Source of the DNA: JANLVJ01 sp031363945
Lineage (GTDB): Bacteria; Bacteroidota; Bacteroidia; Sphingobacteriales; Sphingobacteriaceae
Reading direction: 5' to 3'
Length of the DNA: 20,162 nucleotides
Assembly: GCA_031363945.1 (NCBI GenBank)
Contig: JANLVJ010000009.1
Coordinates: 1-20,162 of the forward strand
Shown here: positions 6,932 to 13,784 of the stretch, one piece after another
How the letters are laid out: every line of letters begins with the position of its first letter
Numbering within the stretch: the stretch's first letter is position 1
The notes under the pieces: generated by a model
What the model was told of the DNA's origin: nothing
Seen by the model: only the letters and a program-made list of their open reading frames with translations
The model's database searches: none
Program-made: the position numbers and the translations under genes

Positions 6932-8029
6932 ATGAAAAAGCATCATGTACTTAATATTATTGCTATCAGCTTATTCATCGGCTCTTGCAATAAAGCTATT
7001 AAAGAAATTAAACCAACAAGGCGGGATCTTATAGAGATGGTCTTTGCCTCAGGGGTCCTGGAAGCAGATGATGAAAATAAACTGACCGCTCAAACTGATG
7101 GTTTCTTAATCAAAATGAATTTTAACGAAGGTGACACCGTTTATCCCGGTGAATTGCTTGCTGTAATTGATAACAGCCAAAGCTTAGCTAACGCAAGAAG
7201 CGCACAGTTACTAAGCAAAATAGCACAAAGCAACACACTACCCAATGCACCTTCATTATTACAGGCAGGGGCGAATATATCATCTGCTAAGGCGAAATAT
7301 AACTTAGACCAGCTACAATCTGACCGTTATAAAAGATTATATGCAAGTAAGAGCGTTTCTGAATTGGAGTATGAAAATACCATTTTGACCGCGACAACTT
7401 CGAGGGCCACACTGAATGCATTGCAGCAACAATACAATAACTTAAGAATAATTGCGCAACAGCAGGCAGTATCTCAACGATCAATGGCAATTGTTAACAC
7501 AATTATTAAAGATCAAAATAGGGTCAGGGCTATTATCAGCGGAAAGGTGTATGAAAAACAAAAGCAGCTGGGAGATTATGTACGCAAGGGGGATGTGATT
7601 GCCATAATTGCAAACCCTAAACTCATCTATGCGAAACTAAGCGTTGACGAAACCAATATGGCGAAACTAAAAACGGGGGAAAAAGTGATAGTCAAGCTAA
7701 ATACCGATAAAGACAAAACCTATAAAGCTGTTTTACATGAAATTTTGCCATCGTTTGATACGGAGACACAGTCATTTTTGATCAAAGCCTTTTTTACGGA
7801 CAGCCTTAATTTTCGTATTACCGGGACACAATTGGAAGCAAATATAATTACGATCGAAAAGAAAAACGCCTTGGTTATCCCACGTAATTATTTAGTGTAC
7901 GGAAACAAGGTGACCCTGAAAAGTAAAAAAATCATAAATGTTAAAACCGGTATCGTTTCTACTGATTGGGTAGAAATACTGGGCGGAATTGATGACAAAG
8001 ACATATTAATTCTTGATGATAAGCAATAA
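6932..8029 (+). CDS. Lipoprotein periplasmic adaptor (HlyD/MacA-type membrane fusion protein)
   Basis: The start is taken at ATG 6932, because MKKHHVLNIIAISLFIGSC gives a lipoprotein signal with Cys19. The open frame extends upstream into the TolC gene but without signal features. The 365-aa product has a split biotinyl/lipoyl-like domain (LTAQTDGFLIKMNFNEGDTV near residues 53-72; then ISGKVYEKQKQLGDYVRKGD near 202), flanking a helical hairpin rich in Ala/Gln/Leu (about 85-190). Beta-barrel and membrane-proximal domains follow (KLSVDETNMAKLKTGEKV, VIPRNYLVYGNKV). It should bridge the inner-membrane ABC permease and the TolC-type channel. The stop overlaps the permease start region, showing tight coupling. 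Confidence 0.88.
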   Translation: MKKHHVLNIIAISLFIGSCNKAIKEIKPTRRDLIEMVFASGVLEADDENKLTAQTDGFLIKMNFNEGDTVYPGELLAVIDNSQSLANARSAQLLSKIAQSNTLPNAPSLLQAGANISSAKAKYNLDQLQSDRYKRLYASKSVSELEYENTILTATTSRATLNALQQQYNNLRIIAQQQAVSQRSMAIVNTIIKDQNRVRAIISGKVYEKQKQLGDYVRKGDVIAIIANPKLIYAKLSVDETNMAKLKTGEKVIVKLNTDKDKTYKAVLHEILPSFDTETQSFLIKAFFTDSLNFRITGTQLEANIITIEKKNALVIPRNYLVYGNKVTLKSKKIINVKTGIVSTDWVEILGGIDDKDILILDDKQ

Positions 8030-9287
8030 TAATTCGATGAGCGCGAAATACAACCATCATATCGATTCTGAAATATCATTCACCTATATCGTCAATCAAA
8101 AGAAATTGACCCTTGTAGCTGCACTTGGTGTAACTATTGGTATCGCTGTTTATATTTTTATGAGTTCGATGACCGCTGGTTTTTCCAGATCTACAGACGC
8201 GTCCATCTTCAAAACCACACCCCATATCCGAATTTATAAGGACGATGAAATCAGCCGGTCATTAATTACAAGTGATCCCAATGATAAAAAGTTGGCTTTG
8301 ATCATTAACCCTAAAGTGATACCCCAAAGTGACAGGATCGTTAACCCGGATGAAATTGTTATGTTATTAAAACAGCAGCAAAACGTTACCGTTGTTAGTC
8401 CGCAAGTAACTGTCAATGTGTTTTATAATAATGGACAATCATTGATTACAGGTATCGCTTCAGGGGTGAATATTAAGGATGCAGATAAAATGTTCAATAT
8501 CCAATCAACAATGGTTGAAGGGAATATGAGCGATCTGAATAATATTCCGAACGGAATTTTACTTGGTGCAGGTATTGCCGCCAAAATGAGCGTAAAACCC
8601 GGGGATCATATCACCCTTACCTCCTCCAGGAATGTGGTCAAGGTAATGAAAGTTACTGGCTTGTTTCAAACCAAGAACTCCGGTATTGATAAGACGAAAT
8701 CCTATGTAAATATCAGTGCTGCGCAACAACTGCTGAACGAAGGCCCGGCCTACGTTAGTGATATAGATTTAGATGTGACTAATTTTAATAATGCTCCTTT
8801 ATATGCTTCCAAATTCTCGGCCCTTACCGGTTATAAAGCGGAAGACTGGCAATCGGCAAATCAAACGCTGGTAGCCGGTTCTGCGATGCGGGAGATAGTC
8901 ATTACCGGTATATCTTTTTCTATTTTACTAGTGGCCGGATTTGGGATCTATAACATTTTGAATATGACGATCAGCCAAAAAATCAATGATATTGCAATTT
9001 TGAAAGCCATGGGCTTCCAGGGGAAGGATGTGATCAGGATTTTTGTACTGCAGGCATTTATTATTGGGCTTATCGGACTTTGTGCCGGCTGCATGTTATC
9101 CTGGCTTTTTGTTTGGGAATTATCTAAAACTTATGTAGGCGGAGACATTGGCTATTTCCCTATTAGGTTCGAACCTGCTGTTTATGTTAAAAGCATCCTG
9201 CTTGGCGTAACAATTACCCTATTAGCTGGGTTTATTCCGGCAATAAATGCAGCCAATGTTGATCCTGTAACAATTTTTAGAAAATAA
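8016..9287 (+). CDS. ABC transporter permease, FtsX/MacB/LolC-type
   Basis: The product is about 423 aa. An N-terminal membrane helix (LVAALGVTIGIAVYIFM) is followed by a large periplasmic MacB-type domain (about residues 60-285, including TPHIRIYKDDE, VSPQVTVNVFY and GILLGAGIAAKM). Three C-terminal helices complete the FtsX-like domain: ISFSILLVAGFGIYNILNM, with the cytoplasmic loop DIAILKAMGFQGKDVIRIF, then AFIIGLIGLCAGCMLSWLF and LLGVTITLLAGFIPAIN. This is the topology of mechanotransmission ABC exporters. The ATG at 8016 overlaps the adaptor stop by 14 bp; ATG 8037, just past it, is an equally good start. The ATPase is a separate gene immediately downstream, unlike E. coli MacB where the two are fused. 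Confidence 0.9.
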   Translation: MISNNNSMSAKYNHHIDSEISFTYIVNQKKLTLVAALGVTIGIAVYIFMSSMTAGFSRSTDASIFKTTPHIRIYKDDEISRSLITSDPNDKKLALIINPKVIPQSDRIVNPDEIVMLLKQQQNVTVVSPQVTVNVFYNNGQSLITGIASGVNIKDADKMFNIQSTMVEGNMSDLNNIPNGILLGAGIAAKMSVKPGDHITLTSSRNVVKVMKVTGLFQTKNSGIDKTKSYVNISAAQQLLNEGPAYVSDIDLDVTNFNNAPLYASKFSALTGYKAEDWQSANQTLVAGSAMREIVITGISFSILLVAGFGIYNILNMTISQKINDIAILKAMGFQGKDVIRIFVLQAFIIGLIGLCAGCMLSWLFVWELSKTYVGGDIGYFPIRFEPAVYVKSILLGVTITLLAGFIPAINAANVDPVTIFRK

Positions 9288-9288
9288 G

Positions 9289-9972
9289 ATGGTAGCAGAG
9301 CCCGTATTAATTGCTGATAAAATAGGAAAGTACTTCTATGATCCGGTGAAATTCAAAGTATTGAATGACATATCGATCACCGTAAACCGGGGTGAGTTCG
9401 TAACGCTGATAGGGAAATCGGGGTGTGGTAAATCGACCTTGCTTTATATTCTTTCCACGATGGATACGAGTTATGAGGGTAAACTAAGTATTGAAAGCAA
9501 CATAATTACTGGTCAAAATAAGGATAATCTGGCCGTCTTGCGAAATGAAAAAATAGGGTTTGTTTTTCAATTTCACTATTTGCTGCCTGAATTCAGTTGT
9601 CTTAAAAATGTGATGATACCTGCTTTAAAGCTTGGTAACCTGTCCAGGGAAGAAATAGAGTCAAGAGCCTATGAAAAGCTTACCTTATTAGGCTTAAAAG
9701 ATCAGGCTCTAAAATTATCATCTAAACTATCCGGCGGACAACAGCAGCGGGTTGCAATAGCGCGAGCCCTGATTAATGATCCTCTGATCATCATGGGTGA
9801 TGAACCTACCGGTAATCTTGATTCAAAAAATTCTGAGATTGTGTTTGATACCTTTCAACAACTTTCACATGAGCTTAAGCAAAGTATTATTGTAGTAACC
9901 CACGATAATGATTTTGCTAAAAAATCTGACCGGGTTATTGAAATGCTTGATGGGGCCATTATCAAAAAATGA
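9289..9972 (+). CDS. ABC transporter ATP-binding protein, LolD/MacB-type
   Basis: The 227-aa nucleotide-binding domain is complete: Walker A GKSGCGKST (42-50), Q-loop in FVFQFHYLLPEF (Gln94, the LolD/MacB form), signature LSGGQQQRVAIARAL (147-161), Walker B LIIMGDEP (166-173), D-loop GNLD, and switch His205 in VVTHDN. It starts 1 bp after the permease stop, so it energises that permease. The final stop overlaps by ATGA with the next small membrane gene. No residue needed for ATP hydrolysis is missing. Confidence 0.93.
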   Translation: MVAEPVLIADKIGKYFYDPVKFKVLNDISITVNRGEFVTLIGKSGCGKSTLLYILSTMDTSYEGKLSIESNIITGQNKDNLAVLRNEKIGFVFQFHYLLPEFSCLKNVMIPALKLGNLSREEIESRAYEKLTLLGLKDQALKLSSKLSGGQQQRVAIARALINDPLIIMGDEPTGNLDSKNSEIVFDTFQQLSHELKQSIIVVTHDNDFAKKSDRVIEMLDGAIIKK

Positions 9973-10171
9973 TAATTACCCATAAGCAAAAAAGCATCCC
10001 GCTTATTGCAGTAGGAGTACAGTCTATAAGCTTCCTGTTGCTTACAACTTCGTTTTTTGTTTTCCCGTATTCATAGTTGTATTGATTACAGCTCTGTTAT
10101 TTTTTTATTTCACTAAAAAAAGAGACGTTGTTTTTGACACTTACATCAAATTCAGGCATAATTACTTTTAA
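9969..10171 (+). pseudogene. Small two-helix membrane protein gene with a -1 frameshift
   Basis: The ATG at 9969 overlaps the ATPase stop (ATGA). It opens MIITHKQKSIPLIAVGVQ and a hydrophobic helix, then hits TAG at 10074. The -1 frame from the T6 run (10053-10058) continues as FPVFIVVLITALLFFYF, then TKKRDVVFDTYIKFRHNYF, and stops at 10171. Joined, these give a sensible protein of about 67 aa with two adjacent membrane helices and a basic cytoplasmic tail. One missing T in the run (T7 to T6) would explain it. It may be a real mutation, a sequencing/assembly indel, or ribosomal slippage, although the run lacks the strict slippery heptamer phase. Its position suggests an accessory subunit of the exporter. 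Confidence 0.5.
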
Positions 10172-10178
10172 TTTTAAA

Positions 10179-10334
10179 ATGATAGTGATCAGCCCAAGGC
10201 CTTTACAGTCATTTGTAAGAATTATTGAAACAACACGTCAGCAAAGCTTTTCGAGTGAACATTTAATTTTTTACATCATTTTTTCTGGCTTCCTTGTCTT
10301 ATTGATGCATCAATTAACAACAATTTTACGCTAA
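10179..10334 (+). CDS. Possible 51-aa single-pass membrane protein
   Basis: The ATG at 10179 lies 8 bp beyond the preceding small membrane gene. The product starts MIVISPRPLQSFVRIIETTR and ends with one strong membrane helix (residues about 31-46, FYIIFSGFLVLLMH) and a short tail. Amphipathic N-terminal residues plus a C-terminal helix resemble small transporter-associated peptides, but I recognise no family. If real, it is the last gene of the exporter operon. The AT-rich context makes chance possible. Confidence 0.35.
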   Translation: MIVISPRPLQSFVRIIETTRQQSFSSEHLIFYIIFSGFLVLLMHQLTTILR

Positions 10335-10450
10335 TCAGATTAGGAATGCCGGCCTTAAGTAACAAACATCAAATTCGTCTTTTAATGACTTTTACCGAAA
10401 ATAAATTACTGAAAACCTGTAAATTATGTAAGTAATTTCGGGTATTATGT

Positions 10451-10469
10451 AATAAGAATAACTCTTATT
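10451..10469. promoter_or_regulatory. AT-rich hairpin in the 10335-10502 spacer
   Basis: AATAAGA and TCTTATT form perfect 7-bp arms around a 5-nt loop, 33 bp before the next gene. It is too weak and lacks a following T-run to be a convincing terminator for the exporter operon; it may be an operator. The rest of this 168-bp spacer shows only two similar TTATGTAA-containing stretches. Confidence 0.2.
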
Positions 10470-10502
10470 GTCAGCACCTTTGGGTTCTTTAAATACGAGC
10501 AA

Positions 10503-10766
10503 ATGAGTTACGAAATTTTAAGAACAGCAAAAGGCTTGCACATACTTCACATTACAGCTGCAAATTTAAACACAATTACTGGGTGGCGGATTGAATTCGA
10601 CGATGGCAAAGAAGCCATGTTATATCAGCATAGTGGCGAATGGCGGCAATACAATGAAAATTGGTTAGATGAAATCACATTGATGGCGGTAGGTAATTGT
10701 ATTGACAGTAGCTTAGTGAGAAGAAGCCCGGGGATAAAAGATTTTTTTTTAGGATATGTTAGTTAA
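10503..10766 (+). CDS. Small protein of unknown function (87 aa)
   Basis: The product is soluble-looking, with an N-terminal beta-rich part (WRIEFDDGKEAMLYQHSGEW, residues 28-47) followed by a helix with NENWLDEITLMAVGNCID. The pattern of a substrate-like beta hairpin, a GEW(R)Q turn and a WLD(E) helix resembles short conserved proteins of Sphingobacteriaceae, but the function is unknown. There is no signal peptide. It stands alone, with its own 168-bp upstream spacer. The last 15 residues follow a T9 run (10744-10752) and may be altered by an indel there. Confidence 0.6.
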   Translation: MSYEILRTAKGLHILHITAANLNTITGWRIEFDDGKEAMLYQHSGEWRQYNENWLDEITLMAVGNCIDSSLVRRSPGIKDFFLGYVS

Positions 10767-10851
10767 TTAAGGCAATTATAAATAAGGTAATTGTATTGTA
10801 CAGACGACATGGTTTCCGGCAATCTGGAGTGGAAAGAATATCAGGTATCGG

Positions 10852-11430
10852 ATGAAAGTATTAATGGTATTAACATCTCACGGCGAATTGGGAAATACAG
10901 GACTAAGAACAGGATTCTGGATCGAAAAATTTGCAGCTCCCTATTATGTTCTGGCTGATGCCGGGGCAGAAATTAGGCTGGCATCGCTAAAAGGAGGGCA
11001 GCCGCCCATTGATCCTAAAAGCGAATTTCCCGATGCACAGACAGCGGTTTTCCTAAGGTTTGACCATGATAAGGAGCTTAAAGAAAAGCTGGCACATACA
11101 CTGCTGCTAAATACAATCAACGAGATGCATTACAATGCGGTTTTTATCCTTGCGAACATGGGCCGTTATGGGACCTTGCCAATGATAATGCTTCTATCGC
11201 GTTAATTACAGATTTTTACACGCATCATAAGCCTGTTGCTTTTGTCTGTCATGCACCTGGTGTGCTAATGATAGTAAAATTACCGGATGGCAGACCTCTG
11301 GTAGAGAGTAAAGTTGTAACTGGTTTCTCGAACACAGAAGAAGAGGCCGTTCATTTAACTGATGTTGTCCCCTTCCTTGTGGAAGACGAACTAAAAAAAC
11401 TTGGCGAAAATAGTAAAGGGCCTGACTGGG
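10852..11430 (+). pseudogene. DJ-1/PfpI (class I glutamine amidotransferase-like) gene, frameshifted and 3'-truncated
   Basis: The start MKVLMVLTSHGELGNTG, then GFWIEKFAAPYYVLADAG, is a classic chaperone/glyoxalase-type DJ-1/PfpI N-terminus. After NAVF the frame breaks at a T5 run (11141-11145). Restoring one T gives FYPCEHGPLWDLAND, where relatives have PGGHGPLWDLA. The restored frame continues with AFVCHAPGVL (nucleophilic-elbow Cys), VVTGFSNTEEEAV and DVVPFLVEDELKKLG. Homology stops at SKGPDW near 11429; the usual last 35 or so residues (the ITGQNPxS region) are absent. The enzyme class includes glyoxalase III/deglycase and protease-like members. As written the gene cannot make a full protein. 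Confidence 0.85.
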
Positions 11431-11628
11431 GCACTACCCATTTCGCCGGGATCACTTATTGTATATGAAAGTGCGATGACCTATTTCTTTACCAAACTTG
11501 GTGCGCCGATTCATGCAGCCTTAATTATTACATTACTCTATCGTTTTTTAACTTTTTGGCTTTCCATCCCTATAGGATTATTGATTTATAGAAGCTTGCA
11601 ACGCCGCGATAAGAAGCTGTTGAGTTAA
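11428..11628 (+). pseudogene. 3' remnant of an UPF0104/lysylphosphatidylglycerol synthase-type membrane protein
   Basis: The reading frame yields GALPISPGSLIVYESAMTYF, then LGAPIHAALIITLLYRF, then FWLSIPIGLLIYRSL and a basic end. This matches the last two helices of the flippase-like UPF0104 family, where a PGGxGxxE segment is followed by a LLYR helix and a FW(L) helix. Only about 65 codons survive, with no start codon of their own in a sensible place. They abut the truncated DJ-1 gene at about 11421-11432, in a different frame, as expected from a deletion that removed the end of one gene and most of the next. Confidence 0.75.
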
Positions 11629-11647
11629 AAATCAGATAATCGTGTGT

Positions 11648-12718
11648 TCACATTACCAATACTGCAGCACCATGTATTTTTCCCCTTCTTACCTCAGCTA
11701 TTGCTTCATTTGCCTCCTGCAATGGAAATAACCGCGTCTCTGTCTTTAGCTCGATTTCAGATGCCAGTTTAAAAAACTCCTCCCCATCCTGACGGGTGAG
11801 GTTAGCAACCGAGCGGACGATCCGCTCTCCCCAAAGTATTTGATAAGGGAAGGAAGGAATATCACTCATATGTATGCCGCCGCAAATTACACTCCCTCCT
11901 CTATCAATATCCTTTAGTGCTTTAGGCACCAGTTGCCCGACAGCAGCAAAAATTATTGCAGCATCTAGCTTCTTAGGAGAAGTAACAGTGGAATCTCCGG
12001 CCCATACTGCTCCCATCCGTGTCGCAAATTCCTGCCCGGCTGTATCACCCTCACGTGTGAAAGCATATATTTCTTTACCTTGGTATGACGCAATTTGAAT
12101 TAAAATATGAGCAGCCGCGCCAAACCCGTAAAAACCAAGTTGTTTGGCATGAGGCCCGATCATTTTATATGACCGATAGCCGATCAGGCCTGCACAAAGC
12201 AGTGGTGCAGCCGAAGGAATGCCATATTGCGCCGACAAGTGAAAACAGTATTTTTGGAATGCCACGGTGTATTCGGCATACCCTCCATTCATAGTGTAAC
12301 CCGTAAACAGCGCATTTTCACAAAGATTTTCCTGGTCTCTTAAGCAATATTTACAATAGCCACAGGTATAACCCACCCATGGAACACCAACCAAATCTCC
12401 TACTTTGAAATGAGTAACCCCGCTGCCTGTTTTTACAATTGTTCCAATGATCTCATGGCCAAGGATAAGCGGGAGTTTAGGATCGGGCAGTTCACTGTCT
12501 ATTATATGCAGATCGGTGCGGCAAACTCCGCAGGCAATTACTTTGATAAGCACCTGATCTGCTGTAGGAACTGGTAGCTGCAGTATTGTACTGACTAACG
12601 ATTGGCCGGGGATTTCCATAACCATGGCCTTCATCGTAAGGGGTATAACTTGCTGTAGGTCGCTTGCTGAAAGAGTATTTTTCATTGCTATCGCAGAATT
12701 CTTTGTACAAACTGCCAT
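11648..12718 (-). CDS. Zinc-dependent alcohol dehydrogenase family protein
   Basis: This is a medium-chain dehydrogenase of 356 aa. The catalytic zinc ligands are visible: Cys66 in GVCRTDLH, His88 in GHE, and Cys175 in LLCAG. The structural zinc cluster CGYCKYC...NLC is complete (Cys119, 122, 125, 133). The Rossmann nucleotide-binding loop is GFYGFGAAAH (195-204). The family oxidises alcohols or reduces aldehydes with NAD(P). The first 28 residues are a non-conserved extension; starts at 12685 or 12634 (MKAMVMEIPGQ, the usual family beginning) are alternatives. It lies downstream of the AraC-type regulator on the same strand, 68 bp away, and may be its target (inference). Confidence 0.9.
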   Translation of the reverse strand: MAVCTKNSAIAMKNTLSASDLQQVIPLTMKAMVMEIPGQSLVSTILQLPVPTADQVLIKVIACGVCRTDLHIIDSELPDPKLPLILGHEIIGTIVKTGSGVTHFKVGDLVGVPWVGYTCGYCKYCLRDQENLCENALFTGYTMNGGYAEYTVAFQKYCFHLSAQYGIPSAAPLLCAGLIGYRSYKMIGPHAKQLGFYGFGAAAHILIQIASYQGKEIYAFTREGDTAGQEFATRMGAVWAGDSTVTSPKKLDAAIIFAAVGQLVPKALKDIDRGGSVICGGIHMSDIPSFPYQILWGERIVRSVANLTRQDGEEFFKLASEIELKTETRLFPLQEANEAIAEVRRGKIHGAAVLVM

Positions 12719-12786
12719 ATATCAGGCATTAAGTATTGTAAAATTCAAGTAATTAGTTGCTTAATTCACACTTGGGATATTGCATT

Positions 12787-13341
12787 TTATCCAACCTGTA
12801 GATAAGGTTCGTTTTTAGCTTTACGAAATACGGAAGGCGTTGTCCCGGTAATTTTTTTAAATTGATTGCACAAGTGAGCAACACTACTGTAATTTAATTT
12901 ATAAGATATTTCAGTAAGCGATAACTTGTCATAAACGAGTAATTCTTTAACGCGTTCAATTTTATGACTGATCAAATAGTGTTCAACATTTATTCCTTCC
13001 ACTTCGGAAAATAAATTGGCCATATACGTATATTCATAATTCAGTTTATTACTTAAATAAGTCGAAAAATTTATTTTTAGAGGCTCTCCTTCAAAATCTA
13101 TCAATTCGACGATCACCTTTTTGATTTTATCGATGAGCAGGCCTTTCCTGTCATCCAAAACCACCAGGCCGAATTTCAGCAAGGCTGATCTAAATTCATT
13201 TAATTGAGCATTCGTAAGCGTTCCTGCAATTTCAACTTCGCCCAGTTTTACGACAGCACTATCTGACATTATTTTTTTCAATTGTTCTTTAACGACCATT
13301 TTGCAGCGAATGCAGAACATGTTTTTGATGTAAATCTTCAT
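12787..13341 (-). CDS. AraC-family regulator with N-terminal HMA-like CxxC domain
   Basis: The 184-aa product starts MKIYIKNMFCIRCKMVVKEQL, the beta-alpha opening of a heavy-metal-associated (HMA) domain with the MxCxxC metal site (Met8, Cys10, Cys13). VVKLGEVEIAG would be the next strands and the fold probably ends near residue 75. The C-terminal 90 residues form the AraC DNA-binding domain, including LSLTEISYKLNYSSVAHLCNQF and KKITGTTPSVFRK, i.e. both helix-turn-helix units. A sensor domain this short suggests direct detection of a metal or thiol-reactive signal by the Cys pair (inference). The start overlaps the upstream 85-aa gene by ATGA. The zinc alcohol dehydrogenase lies downstream. 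Confidence 0.85.
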   Translation of the reverse strand: MKIYIKNMFCIRCKMVVKEQLKKIMSDSAVVKLGEVEIAGTLTNAQLNEFRSALLKFGLVVLDDRKGLLIDKIKKVIVELIDFEGEPLKINFSTYLSNKLNYEYTYMANLFSEVEGINVEHYLISHKIERVKELLVYDKLSLTEISYKLNYSSVAHLCNQFKKITGTTPSVFRKAKNEPYLQVG

Positions 13342-13595
13342 GTGATTCCAGGAATTAAATTAGGTTGTCCCTTAATTTCGACGGTCTGCTGATGGATGAA
13401 AGAATATTGATCAACTTCCCAATCCAGCTTCATTTCGTAGTTCCCCTTTTGAAAATCGGTTAAAGGGATTTTGATAATATTACTGTCTTTGCTGTCTAGC
13501 AAAAGACGTTTGCGTAAATCATTTGTACTGCCAATCAGTTTTCTGATGGCCCGGCTTTTAAATGGATGTGGGAAATTAAATCTTAATGTTTTCAT
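13338..13595 (-). CDS. 85-aa protein of unknown function, translationally coupled to the AraC-type regulator
   Basis: The start is taken at ATG 13595 (MKTLRFNFPHPFK); the longer frame begins with TTG and adds six unconvincing residues. The product has a basic first half (RAIRKLIGSTNDLRKRLL) and a beta-rich second half with GNYEMKLDWEVDQYSFIHQQ. The latter faintly resembles the immunoglobulin-like strand pattern of FixH-type copper-related proteins. No signal peptide is present. Its stop overlaps the start of the HMA-AraC gene (ATGA), so the two are co-translated. Function is not known. Confidence 0.6.
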   Translation of the reverse strand: MKTLRFNFPHPFKSRAIRKLIGSTNDLRKRLLLDSKDSNIIKIPLTDFQKGNYEMKLDWEVDQYSFIHQQTVEIKGQPNLIPGIT

Positions 13596-13608
13596 TATTG
13601 AGTTAGAT

Positions 13609-13631
13609 AGCAAATGGCAATATCATTTGCT
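13609..13631. promoter_or_regulatory. Inverted repeat just upstream of the 85-aa/AraC operon
   Basis: AGCAAATG (13609-13616) and CATTTGCT (13624-13631) are perfect 8-bp arms around a 7-nt spacer, only 13 bp before the ATG at 13595. A second symmetric element, AGTGAT-AGCG-ATCACT, lies at 13667-13682. The position fits an autoregulatory operator or a 5'-leader hairpin for the minus-strand operon. Confidence 0.4.
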
Positions 13632-13784
13632 GCTAATCAAATTTAAATCATAGAGACTTTGGTAAAAGTGATAGCGATCACTAAATCAAATGTTTAAAAC
13701 CCGCTTTTAAAGAAAACAATATAGCCCTTCTGTGGGTGTACAACTTAAATTTGCGGGACTTTAGTTCTCAAATCGAAGTTAATT

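Noticed and set aside
10053..10058. Programmed -1 frameshifting at the T6 run
   Set aside because: The run is preceded by G in the phase where a slippery heptamer needs a T, and no clear downstream stem-loop is seen; a missing base is the simpler explanation, though slippage is not excluded.
10785..10851. Possible coding remnant before the DJ-1 gene (translation MVSGNLEWKEYQVSDESI from ATG 10810)
   Set aside because: Too short, runs into the DJ-1 frame and matches no family I recognise.
12757..12771. Possible fourth copy of the 15-bp box, upstream of the alcohol dehydrogenase
   Set aside because: Only 12 of 15 bases agree and the central part differs, so it is not convincing without a genome-wide scan.
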